The notes beneath the pieces were generated by a model. That model made no database searches. It saw only the letters and a list, made by a program, of their open reading frames with translations, and was not told the origin of the DNA. From Clostridia bacterium (lineage in GTDB: Bacteria; Bacillota; Clostridia; Oscillospirales; Acutalibacteraceae), in contig JAFSXY010000150.1 in the NCBI GenBank assembly GCA_017443805.1, positions 1 through 39,864 on the forward strand: a stretch of 39,864 bases of DNA, written 5' to 3'. Position 1 is the first letter of the stretch. Each line of letters opens with the position of its first letter. Positions 32,551 to 39,864 of this stretch are shown one piece after another. Both the position numbers and the translations under genes were made by a program.

Positions 32551-33825
32551 ATGCTAACAGCAATCGTAGGAATCAACTGGGGCGATGAGGGCAAAGGCCG
32601 CATGGTCGACCTGCTCTCGCAGCAATATGACGTCGTCTGCCGCTATCAGGGCGGCAACAACGCCGGACATACCGTTGTAAACGAACGCGGCAAATTTATC
32701 TTAAACCTGCTTCCCTCCGGCATTCTGCGGGACGAGACCGTAAATGTGATGGGCGTCGGCATGGTCATCGACGTAGAGCATCTGTACCATGAAGCACAGC
32801 GGCTGCGCGACGGCGGCATCACCATTACGCCGGAGCACCTGAAAATCAGCGACAAGGCGACGATCTGCATGCCCTACCATAAGCTGCTGGACGAGCTGGA
32901 GGAAGACAGGCTCGCCGATAAAAAATTCGGTTCCACCCGCCGCGGCATCGCGCCGGTCTACGCGGATAAATTCTACAAGAAAACGATCCGCATGGGCGAT
33001 CTTCTGACGCCGGAGATCCTGGAAGAAAAGCTGGAAGGCATCGTTGAGTGGAAAAACCTGACCATTGCAAACGGCTACGGTCACGAACCCATCCGGGCAA
33101 AGGACATGCTCGACTGGCTGATGCAGTACGGCATGGCTTTCAAGGATTATATTTACGACACGACCGAATACCTGAACGGCGCCATCGCCGCAGGCAAAAA
33201 CGTGATGTTCGAAGCACAGCTCGGCGCGCTGCGCGATATAGACTACGGCATTTTCCCCTACACGTCCTCCTCCTCCAACATCTCCGCCTACGCGCCCATC
33301 GGCGCCGGCATTCCCGGGAAAAAGATCGAAAAGACCGTCGGCATTATCAAAGCGTACTCCAGCTGTGTAGGCGAAGGCCCCTTTACCTGCGAGCTCTTCG
33401 GTGAGGAGGGCGATCGGCTGCGCGAGGCCGGCAACGAATACGGCGCCGCCACGGGCAGACCCAGACGCGTGGGCGGTTTCGACGTGATCGCCTCCCGCTA
33501 CGGCGTGGAAACGCAGGGCGCCACAAGCCTTGCGCTGACAAAGCTGGACGTACTCTCCTATCTGAAAAAGATCCCCGTATGCGTCGGCTATGAATATAAC
33601 GGCGAACGGCTTTCCCGCTTCCCCACCGGCAAAGCGCTTGCACAGGCGACGCCCGTTTACGAATACATGGATGGCTGGAACTGCGACATTTCCGCGTGCA
33701 GAACCTTTTCCGATCTGCCCGCCGCGGCACAGAATTACGTTAGATATATCGAAAACGCCGTAGGCTGCCCTGTGGAATATGTTTCCGTCGGTGCGGAACG
33801 CGACGCCTATATCAAAATGTTTTAA
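32551..33825 (+). CDS. purA: Adenylosuccinate synthetase
   Basis: 424 residues. The GTP-binding/catalytic loop is GINWGDEGKGR at residues 7-17 (canonical has Gln where Asn9 stands). GGNNAGHTVV holds the catalytic His. IMP-site residues are in KFGSTRRGIAPVYADKFYKK, and ATGRPRRVGGFD is also conserved. It condenses IMP and aspartate, with GTP, to adenylosuccinate, the substrate of PurB encoded just upstream. SD GAAAGAGG precedes the ATG. The gene ends at a strong hairpin terminator. Confidence 0.97.
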   Translation: MLTAIVGINWGDEGKGRMVDLLSQQYDVVCRYQGGNNAGHTVVNERGKFILNLLPSGILRDETVNVMGVGMVIDVEHLYHEAQRLRDGGITITPEHLKISDKATICMPYHKLLDELEEDRLADKKFGSTRRGIAPVYADKFYKKTIRMGDLLTPEILEEKLEGIVEWKNLTIANGYGHEPIRAKDMLDWLMQYGMAFKDYIYDTTEYLNGAIAAGKNVMFEAQLGALRDIDYGIFPYTSSSSNISAYAPIGAGIPGKKIEKTVGIIKAYSSCVGEGPFTCELFGEEGDRLREAGNEYGAATGRPRRVGGFDVIASRYGVETQGATSLALTKLDVLSYLKKIPVCVGYEYNGERLSRFPTGKALAQATPVYEYMDGWNCDISACRTFSDLPAAAQNYVRYIENAVGCPVEYVSVGAERDAYIKMF

Positions 33826-33847
33826 TCAAATACACCGATCGATTTTT

Positions 33848-33881
33848 GTCAGCCGTTTTTTATAAAACGGCTGACTGTTTT
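33848..33881 (+). terminator. Intrinsic terminator after purA
   Basis: A perfect 12-bp stem GTCAGCCGTTTT / AAAACGGCTGAC with a TTAT loop, then TGTTTT. Confidence 0.9.
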
Positions 33882-33909
33882 CACAGAACACCCGACAGAA
33901 GGTAATAAT

Positions 33910-36879
33910 ATGGAAATCAGAAGGTTTTACAGAGAAATTCAATCCCTGCACGTGAACACGCTGGAGCCGCACGCGTATTTTATCCCGTTCGCGCCGCGGC
34001 AGGACCCCGCCGGAGACAGAGAAACGTCCGCACTGTTTTCATCCCTGAACGGCACGTGGGATTTTGCATTTTTTGAAAACGTCGAGCTTTTACCGATCGA
34101 GGAACCGGACTTTTTACAGCGGATGATCTGCCGCGACAAATTGGAGGTTCCCGGCTGCTGGCAGCTCATGCTCGGCAGGGGTTACGACGTGCCGAATTAC
34201 ATCAATCAGGACTACCCTTATCCCGTGGATCCGCCGCATTTGCCGGACGTGATCCCCTGCGGCTTTTACAGAAAAAAGCAAAAGCTGAACGTACTGCCGT
34301 CAAAAATGTACCGTCTTTGCTTTGAAGGCGTTTCTTCCTGCTTTTATCTGTGGGTAAACGGCGCTTTTATCGGTTATTCGCAGGTCAGTCACGCAACCGC
34401 GGAGTTTGACGTCACAAATGCCCTTATAAACGGCGAAAACGTTTTTGAGGTCCTTGTGGTCAAGCACTGCACGGGTTCCTATATGGAGGACCAGGATTTT
34501 TTCCGTCTCTCCGGCATTTTCCGTGACGTTTACGTGCTGGAGCGCAGCGCGGACCGATTGGAGGATCTCGGGATCCGCACGACTTTTTCGGACGGGTATC
34601 AAACGGCAGATCTTGAACTGACCGCCCGCTTTTGCGGCGCGCCGGAAGCGCGATACAAACTCTGCGCGCCAAACGGCGAAGCAGTTGCCGAAGGCAAACT
34701 GACCGAAGCTGTCAGGATTCGCATTCCGCAGCCGCAGTTATGGAGCGCGGAAGTCCCGCGGCTTTACAGCCTGACGGTTAAAACCGAAGAGGAAACCGTT
34801 TATTTTCCCGTCGGCCTGCGGGAAGCCAGGATCGAGAACCGCTGCTTATTGTTTAACGGAAAAAAAATCAAATTGCGCGGCATAAACCGCCATGACACCT
34901 CTCCGGAGACCGGATATTACGTCACGCCGGAAGAGATGCTGCGCGATCTGTATTTGCTCAAGCGTGCAAACGTCAACGCGATCCGAACCAGCCATTATCC
35001 TAACGATCCGCGTTTTTTGGAGCTCTGCGACAGGCTCGGCTTTTATCTGATCGATGAGGCCGACCTTGAAACACATGGGTTGGGCTATAACTACGGCGAC
35101 TGGTATTGGGACTACTGGGCGTATATCTGCGATGCGCCGGAATGGACAAACGCCTGCGTGGACCGCGCAAAGCTGTTATATGAACGCGACAAAAACCATG
35201 CCTGCGTTATCATGTGGTCGCTTGGGAACGAATCCGGCTGCGGGGATAACCACCGCGCCATGGCAGCTTATATCCGCGGGCGGGACGACCGGGCGATCAT
35301 CCATTATGAAAACGCCCGTCTTGAATACGAAACGCGCGTCAACCGTGATTTTAAGGATATCTCGGACGTGGAAAGCCGCATGTACGCCTCTCTTGATTAT
35401 CTGCGGGAATATCTGAACGACAAATCGCAGACCAAGCCCTTTTTCTATTGCGAATATGCCTCCGCCTGGAGCACGGGCGACATCCCGCTGCACTGGGACG
35501 AATTTGAACGGTATGACAATTACTGCGGCGGCTGCGTCTGGGAATTTGCGGATCACGCGGTCAACGTCGGCACGAAAAGCGAGCCGAAATACCGTTACGG
35601 CGGCGACTTCGGCGACTATCCGAACGACGGCGTCTACTGTATTGACGGCCTTGTATACCCGGACAGAACGCCCAAGCCCGGCTATTACGATATGAAGGAC
35701 ACATATAAGCCGTTTTCCGTCCGCTTTAACAACGGCAAGCTGACCGTATTTAACAAGTATTATTTCAAACCGCTTGACGGCAGTACGCTAAACTGGACAT
35801 TGGAAAGAAACGGAGAAGAAATCCTTTCCGGCAGCGAAAGCATGTGTATACCGCCTCGCGGCGAAACGACCGTTGAACTGAACCTGCCGGAAGCGAACAG
35901 GGATTTTATCACGCTGAACTGTTCCGTGCTGCAGGATACGGACACGCCCTGGGCGGAAAAAGGTTTTGAAATCGGACATACGCAATTTATCCTGCATAAC
36001 GCGGCCGTCCCCGCCCCGAAAACTCTCTCTGGTCCGCTCTCCATGCAGGAGTCCAGAACGAATATTGTCATTTCAAACGGCAGATACATGCTGACGTTTG
36101 ACAAAACGATCGGCAAGATCGTTTCCATACGTACAGATACGGAGTATTTATCCGAACCTGTTTCGTTCTCTGTTTTCAGAAGCGGTCAGCACGCCTGTGC
36201 GGCGGCCGACTGGAAGCGGGCAAGGTACGAAAAGGCATTCCAGAAAACCTACAGCACGGAGATCCTTGAAAACACAGTCCGACAAATCGTGATCCGCTGT
36301 AAAATTTCTCTGTCGGCAGCCGCCCTGCCGCCGGCGGTCAAAGCTGACGTCATTTATACGTTCCGGGACGACGGCACAATAAACCTTTCCGTTTCTGCAA
36401 ACGTTACGCATAACGCGCCGCCGCTTCCGCGCTTCGGCGTCCAAATCGTTATGCAAAAACGGTTTGACCGGCTTTCCTATCTCGGTTTTGGCCCCAAAGA
36501 GAGTTACCCGGACCGTTTCCGGAGCCAGAAACTGCGGCGCTTTGAGACAACCGTTGCGGATAATTATGAGCATTATATCAAACCGGATGAATGCGGCGCG
36601 CACTACGCCGCGAAGACCGCGAAGATCCGGGACGAAGCGGGAAAAGGACTCGCATTCACGGACTCATCCGAAAAAGGCTTTCTCATCAACGCAAAGCATT
36701 ATACGGACCTGCAGCTGCAGAACACCACACATGACGACGAACTCGAGGAAACGGATGCAACCGTTGTAAACGTCGACTATAAGATGCACGCGGACAACCC
36801 TGAGCCGACAGATCTGGAGCCGTGGCGCGCGTTCACGGAAAAAGCGTTTTCCTTTTCCTGGGACGTCAGCATTCTGTAA
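33910..36879 (+). CDS. lacZ: GH2 beta-galactosidase-like enzyme (LacZ architecture)
   Basis: 989 residues with the five-domain LacZ layout: jelly-roll sugar-binding domain (~30-215), Ig-like (~215-305), TIM barrel (~305-600), second Ig-like (~615-710) and the large C-terminal beta-sandwich (~725-985). The acid/base is Glu441 in WSLGNESGCGDNH and the nucleophile Glu515 in FFYCEYASAW; GINRHD and EADLETHGLGY are conserved. There is no signal peptide, so it is cytosolic. E. coli LacZ has His540 three residues after the nucleophile (CEYAHAMGN); here it is Ser518 (CEYASAWST), so substrate preference may differ from lactose. SD AAGGT precedes the ATG. Monocistronic; no sugar transporter lies adjacent. 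Confidence 0.88.
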   Translation: MEIRRFYREIQSLHVNTLEPHAYFIPFAPRQDPAGDRETSALFSSLNGTWDFAFFENVELLPIEEPDFLQRMICRDKLEVPGCWQLMLGRGYDVPNYINQDYPYPVDPPHLPDVIPCGFYRKKQKLNVLPSKMYRLCFEGVSSCFYLWVNGAFIGYSQVSHATAEFDVTNALINGENVFEVLVVKHCTGSYMEDQDFFRLSGIFRDVYVLERSADRLEDLGIRTTFSDGYQTADLELTARFCGAPEARYKLCAPNGEAVAEGKLTEAVRIRIPQPQLWSAEVPRLYSLTVKTEEETVYFPVGLREARIENRCLLFNGKKIKLRGINRHDTSPETGYYVTPEEMLRDLYLLKRANVNAIRTSHYPNDPRFLELCDRLGFYLIDEADLETHGLGYNYGDWYWDYWAYICDAPEWTNACVDRAKLLYERDKNHACVIMWSLGNESGCGDNHRAMAAYIRGRDDRAIIHYENARLEYETRVNRDFKDISDVESRMYASLDYLREYLNDKSQTKPFFYCEYASAWSTGDIPLHWDEFERYDNYCGGCVWEFADHAVNVGTKSEPKYRYGGDFGDYPNDGVYCIDGLVYPDRTPKPGYYDMKDTYKPFSVRFNNGKLTVFNKYYFKPLDGSTLNWTLERNGEEILSGSESMCIPPRGETTVELNLPEANRDFITLNCSVLQDTDTPWAEKGFEIGHTQFILHNAAVPAPKTLSGPLSMQESRTNIVISNGRYMLTFDKTIGKIVSIRTDTEYLSEPVSFSVFRSGQHACAAADWKRARYEKAFQKTYSTEILENTVRQIVIRCKISLSAAALPPAVKADVIYTFRDDGTINLSVSANVTHNAPPLPRFGVQIVMQKRFDRLSYLGFGPKESYPDRFRSQKLRRFETTVADNYEHYIKPDECGAHYAAKTAKIRDEAGKGLAFTDSSEKGFLINAKHYTDLQLQNTTHDDELEETDATVVNVDYKMHADNPEPTDLEPWRAFTEKAFSFSWDVSIL

Positions 36880-36885
36880 AGATGG

Positions 36886-36924
36886 AAAAGCGACAAAAGC
36901 CGTATCGGCCTTGCCGCTTTTTTT
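36886..36924. terminator. Terminator between GH2 gene and XRE regulator
   Basis: Stem pairing AAAAGCG...CAA..GCC with GGC.TTG.CGCTTTT around GTATC, then T7 on the plus strand. On the minus strand it ends in TTTT, so it may also serve the convergent regulator. Confidence 0.8.
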
Positions 36925-36959
36925 ATTTCTTTAGCTTGGTATTGCAACGAGTCCTTTTT

Positions 36960-37724
36960 TTATCTCTTTTTGTAAAGAACAAGCTCCGGGTTTACGCCGT
37001 CCGCCTCATACGTGCAGATCAGGATGAAATCCATGTTCGCAAGCACGCCGAAACAGCGTTCTCCGCCGAACTCCGACTGAAGCTGGTTGCCGAGATACGT
37101 CGTCCGGTCGTCTAAAAATTTCACTTCCATTCCGTTGGGCAGCCGGTACGGCAAATTCACATAACTTCCGACAAGGGCGCTGAGTTTGTCAAGCTTCGGC
37201 ATGCCTTCAATATGAAGATCGTTGATTTCTTCGACCAGCCGTCTTTTAAATTCGTCAAACTGACCGTCGTCGCTGAGCTCCTCATACCGTTTCCAGTAAT
37301 CCAGCTTCGGCAGCCTCTCTTTCATGTAAGACCGCGCCTGCTCCTCCGAGAACCCCTGTTTTGCCATATGCGGGATACACACGTCGATCAGATCGTCCAT
37401 ATTGCTGTAGGTATACGTTCCGTCCGCATAACACCACTGACAATAATCCTCGTTGAGGGAACCGTCTTTATCCTTACCGATGATCGTATCGTCAAGCGGC
37501 ATACCGCAGCACTGACAGACAAGCTCACGCGGCGAACCGAGCAAGGTGTTGATGGAAACGTTGTAAAGCTTTGACAACAGCTTCAGCGTTTCGGTATTCG
37601 GAACGGTCTCGCCGGTTTCCCAGCGGGATACCGCCTGTCTGGTCACAAAAACCTTTTGGGCAAGTTCGTCCTGCGACATACCGTTTTTTGTTCTGAGCTC
37701 AAATAAAACGTCTTTTGTATTCAT
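36960..37724 (-). CDS. XRE-family regulator with zinc-ribbon and C-terminal ligand-type domain
   Basis: 254 residues from ATG at 37724. An HTH_3 domain covers ~1-62 (NGMSQDELAQKVFVTRQAVS, RWETGETVPN). A four-Cys zinc-ribbon segment follows (CQCCGMPLDD ... DYCQWCYADG, ~70-105), then a helical part (~105-175) and a C-terminal domain (~178-254: LVGSYVNLPYRLPNGMEVKF ... FGVLANMDFILICTYE) I cannot name. The frame opens to 37874, but AAGGGGGT 7 bases before 37724 and the promoter at 37748-37776 decide the start. It probably represses or activates nearby or its own genes; the convergent GH2 gene is a neighbour, not a proven target. Confidence 0.85.
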   Translation of the reverse strand: MNTKDVLFELRTKNGMSQDELAQKVFVTRQAVSRWETGETVPNTETLKLLSKLYNVSINTLLGSPRELVCQCCGMPLDDTIIGKDKDGSLNEDYCQWCYADGTYTYSNMDDLIDVCIPHMAKQGFSEEQARSYMKERLPKLDYWKRYEELSDDGQFDEFKRRLVEEINDLHIEGMPKLDKLSALVGSYVNLPYRLPNGMEVKFLDDRTTYLGNQLQSEFGGERCFGVLANMDFILICTYEADGVNPELVLYKKR

Positions 37725-37747
37725 TATAATACCCCCTTTGCATTCCA

Positions 37748-37776
37748 ATTCTAATACGCCGCTGTCAGGAAAGCAA
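37748..37776 (-). promoter_or_regulatory. Promoter of XRE regulator gene
   Basis: Minus strand TTGCTT (37771-37776), 17 bp, TAGAAT (37748-37753). It lies 24 bp before the ATG. Confidence 0.5.
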
Positions 37777-37850
37777 GCAACCTGCTGTTGCGAGAGAAGA
37801 AGGAAAGGATAACTACAGGCAGAATATAACATCCGGAGCCGATAAAAACA

Positions 37851-37887
37851 ATAAAATCGCCGCAAGCAAAACAAAGCCTGCGACGAT
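37851..37887 (-). terminator. Terminator of the tRNA pair
   Basis: On the minus strand, directly after the tRNA-Arg CCA: a 12-bp stem ATCGTCGCAGGC / GCTTGCGGCGAT (two G-T pairs), an 8-base loop, then TTTTAT. Confidence 0.85.
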
Positions 37888-37888
37888 G

Positions 37889-37965
<77 letters not shown>

Positions 37966-37969
37966 AAAA

Positions 37970-38043
37970 TGGAGCGGGTGATGGGAGTCGAACCCACACG
38001 ACCAGCTTGGAAGGCTGGGATTCTGCCGCTGAACTACACCCGC
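37970..38043 (-). tRNA. tRNA-Gly (anticodon TCC)
   Basis: 74 bases including an encoded CCA. The acceptor GCGGGTG pairs with CACCCGC. The anticodon loop CTTCCAA gives TCC, and the T arm is GTGGG-TTCGACT-CCCAT. It is transcribed first, with only 4 bases separating it from tRNA-Arg, so both come from one precursor. Confidence 0.97.
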
Positions 38044-38057
38044 TTACAACGGAAGTA

Positions 38058-38086
38058 ATTATAGCATTCCTCCGTTGCTTTGTCAA
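38058..38086 (-). promoter_or_regulatory. Consensus promoter of the tRNA-Gly/tRNA-Arg unit
   Basis: Minus strand TTGACA (38081-38086), exactly 17 bp, TATAAT (38058-38063), about 15 bp before the tRNA 5' end. It is a perfect sigma-A consensus, as expected for stable RNA. Confidence 0.92.
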
Positions 38087-38103
38087 TAATAAAAAGCAAA
38101 AAA

Positions 38104-39864
38104 TCACATTTTGCCGTTGACCGCGATTTTGTCGTCTGCCACGCTGATATCGATTTCGGTGATCCCCTTGTCATACGAATTTACAAGGATATCGGTGATC
38201 GGGTCCTCGATCGTCCGGCGGATATAATGCCGGATATCTCTTGCGCCGCGCACGCCGCCTGCGGCCTCGCGGGCGACCAGTTCGGCAACGCCGTCCTGCA
38301 CGTGGAGCCTGATCCCCTTATCCCGCAGCGCGGGCACAAAATCGTCGATGAGAAGAGAAGCGATCTTTGTATAATCCTCCTGCGTCAGCGAATTAAAAAC
38401 GATCACCTCGTCCACTCTGCCGATAAACTCCGGACGCAAAAATTCACGCAGCGCTTTCATCGCCTTGTCCTTGTTGGCGTCCGCCTGGTTTTTGCCGAAG
38501 CCGAGCAGGTTCTCCCTGCGCTCGCTGCCTGCGTTGGAGGTCATGATGATCACGGCGTTTTCAAAACTCACGGTTCTGCCCTGCGCGTCGTTTGTTTTGC
38601 CTTCGTCCAGGATCTGCAGCAGAATATTCATCACGTCCGGATGCGCTTTTTCGATCTCGTCAAACAAAATGACCGAATAGGGTTTTCTGCGCACCTTTTC
38701 CGTCAGCTGACCGGCTTCGTCATAGCCCACATAACCGGGCGGCGAACCGATCAGACGCGAAACGCTGTGCTTTTCCATAAACTCGGACATATCAAGCCGG
38801 ATCAGAGTTTCCGGCGTGTCGAACAATTCGTTGGCAAGCTGTTTAACAAGCTCCGTTTTTCCGACGCCCGTGGGGCCGACAAAGATAAAGGACGCCGGGC
38901 GCTTTACGGTGCTTAACCGAACGCGCGCGCGCTTCACAGCGGCACAGACGGCGTCAACCGCTTCATCCTGTCCGATGATCCGGGCTTTCAGGTGCTCTTC
39001 CATTTTGGAGAGCTTTCCCAGGTCGCTGTCAACGATCTTGCGAACTGGAATACCCGTGGAAAGACTGATAACGCGGCCGATATCATCCTCGGTCACATAA
39101 TTGTCCTCCGCCTTTTCCTTTAAGGCCGGCAGCTCGCTTTCACTCTGCAGGATATCCGCCTTGACCTTTGCAATTTCCTCGTAATCCGGATTTTCTGTCT
39201 CGGCGACCAGCTCCGCCTCGCGGGCGTTGAGCGCTTCAAGATTGGCGAGCGCAGCTTCATAGTCGCTGATCGCTTTGTTGCGCAGATTGGCGACCGTACA
39301 GGCCTCGTCCAGCAGGTCGATCGCCTTGTCGGGCAAAAATCGCTCGGTGATATACCGCTCTGAAAGCGCGACTGTTTTATACAGCAGTGTGTCGGAAATG
39401 CGGACTTTATGGTATTCCTCATAATAGGACTTAATGCCCTTTAGGATCTGGTACGCGTCTTCAATGGACGGCTCCTCAACCCGGATGGGCTGGAACCTGC
39501 GCTCCAGCGCCGCGTCCTTTTCGATATGCTTGCGGTATTCCGTAAAGGTCGTCGCGCCGATCACCTGGATCTCGCCTCTGGAAAGCGCGGGCTTCAGGAT
39601 ATTGGCGGCGTTCATGGAGCCTTCCGCATCGCCGGTACCGACCAGATTGTGCACTTCGTCGATAAACAAAATGATATTGCCGTCCGCTTTCACTTCGTCG
39701 ATCAATCCCTTGATGCGGCTTTCAAACTGTCCGCGGAACTGCGTCCCGGCGACCAACGCCGTCAGATCCAGCAGATGGATCTCTTTTTTTTGCAGCGTGG
39801 CGGGCACCTCGCCGGACGCAATGCGCAGCGCAAGGCCCTCGGCGATGGCGGTCTTTCCGACGCC
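38104..39864 (-). CDS. clpC: ClpC-like AAA+ unfoldase, N-terminus beyond window
   Basis: 586 residues are visible; the right edge cuts the first Walker A (GVGKTAIAEGLA). D1 has Walker B ILFIDEVHNLVGTG and Arg-finger region LERRFQPI. A middle segment of only ~50 residues separates D1 helices from D2, fitting ClpC rather than the ~120-residue ClpB M-domain. D2 has Walker A GPTGVGKTELVK, pore loop GSPPGYVGYDEAG and Walker B VILFDEIEKAHPD. A LLGFG loop at the ClpP-docking position suggests a protease partner. It unfolds substrates with ATP for ClpP. The start codon, N-domain and any ctsR/mcsAB neighbours lie outside. It ends 18 bp before the tRNA promoter -35, with no clear hairpin. Confidence 0.88.
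   Translation of the reverse strand, partial: GVGKTAIAEGLALRIASGEVPATLQKKEIHLLDLTALVAGTQFRGQFESRIKGLIDEVKADGNIILFIDEVHNLVGTGDAEGSMNAANILKPALSRGEIQVIGATTFTEYRKHIEKDAALERRFQPIRVEEPSIEDAYQILKGIKSYYEEYHKVRISDTLLYKTVALSERYITERFLPDKAIDLLDEACTVANLRNKAISDYEAALANLEALNAREAELVAETENPDYEEIAKVKADILQSESELPALKEKAEDNYVTEDDIGRVISLSTGIPVRKIVDSDLGKLSKMEEHLKARIIGQDEAVDAVCAAVKRARVRLSTVKRPASFIFVGPTGVGKTELVKQLANELFDTPETLIRLDMSEFMEKHSVSRLIGSPPGYVGYDEAGQLTEKVRRKPYSVILFDEIEKAHPDVMNILLQILDEGKTNDAQGRTVSFENAVIIMTSNAGSERRENLLGFGKNQADANKDKAMKALREFLRPEFIGRVDEVIVFNSLTQEDYTKIASLLIDDFVPALRDKGIRLHVQDGVAELVAREAAGGVRGARDIRHYIRRTIEDPITDILVNSYDKGITEIDISVADDKIAVNGKM

Overview
The window looks like chromosomal DNA from an endospore-forming member of the Clostridia (Firmicutes/Bacillota). 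Evidence: a gerA-type spore germinant-receptor operon, a TepA-type ClpP-like protease, SepF and DivIVA, Rex, PyrR, purine-rich Shine-Dalgarno sites and consensus sigma-A promoters. G+C by eye is moderate (roughly mid-50s %), which would fit an Oscillospirales-type gut organism, but genus and order are inference. No phage, IS element, CRISPR array or defence island was found, and no gene-free stretch exceeds 300 bases.

Left arm (1-12.9 kb, minus strand): one long operon reading right to left from a promoter at 12867-12895: miaB, a YlbF-family gene, mutS, mutL, miaA, an HlyD-like membrane adaptor, yggS, sepF and a very long divIVA-like gene that runs off the left edge. Several junctions are 4-base stop/start overlaps. 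The operon joins both enzymes of the ms2i6A37 tRNA modification, methyl-independent mismatch repair, and septum/pole proteins. The DivIVA-like protein has at least 928 residues, with an Ala/Gln/Glu-rich coiled coil and an acidic tail built from a nearly perfect 147-bp tandem repeat cut by the window edge.

Sporulation block (12.9-17.7 kb): a YetF/DUF421 membrane protein and a DUF4363 protein (minus strand) diverge from gerAA-gerAB-gerAC (plus strand).

17.7-22.9 kb: a 1,426-residue secreted BspA/DUF285 repeat protein made of three modules with shrinking repeat number, coded by DNA that is clearly more AT-rich than its surroundings. It is followed by tepA, whose start and leader fit a forespore-type promoter.

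22.9-28.0 kb (plus): aconitase, isocitrate dehydrogenase, Rex, an unrecognised beta-rich protein and PyrR, ended by a hairpin terminator. This is the citrate-to-2-oxoglutarate branch together with a redox repressor.

28.0-31.0 kb (minus): Nudix hydrolase, small lipoprotein, OmpR-type response regulator and histidine kinase, apparently one operon. It diverges from purB-purA (31.1-33.8 kb, plus), with two good sigma-A promoters facing each other around a small inverted repeat.

Right end (33.9-39.9 kb): an intracellular GH2 beta-galactosidase-like enzyme with a changed active-site loop (plus), an XRE/zinc-ribbon regulator (minus), a tRNA-Gly/tRNA-Arg pair with its own promoter and terminator (minus), and the C-terminal two thirds of a ClpC-like AAA+ unfoldase (minus, cut by the right edge in its first Walker A motif).

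Most of the content is core genome. The parts most worth a second look are the giant repeat-bearing DivIVA-like protein, the HlyD-like protein inside the division operon, the DUF421/DUF4363-gerA arrangement, the modular BspA-like protein, the orphan protein between rex and pyrR, and the GH2 active-site substitution.
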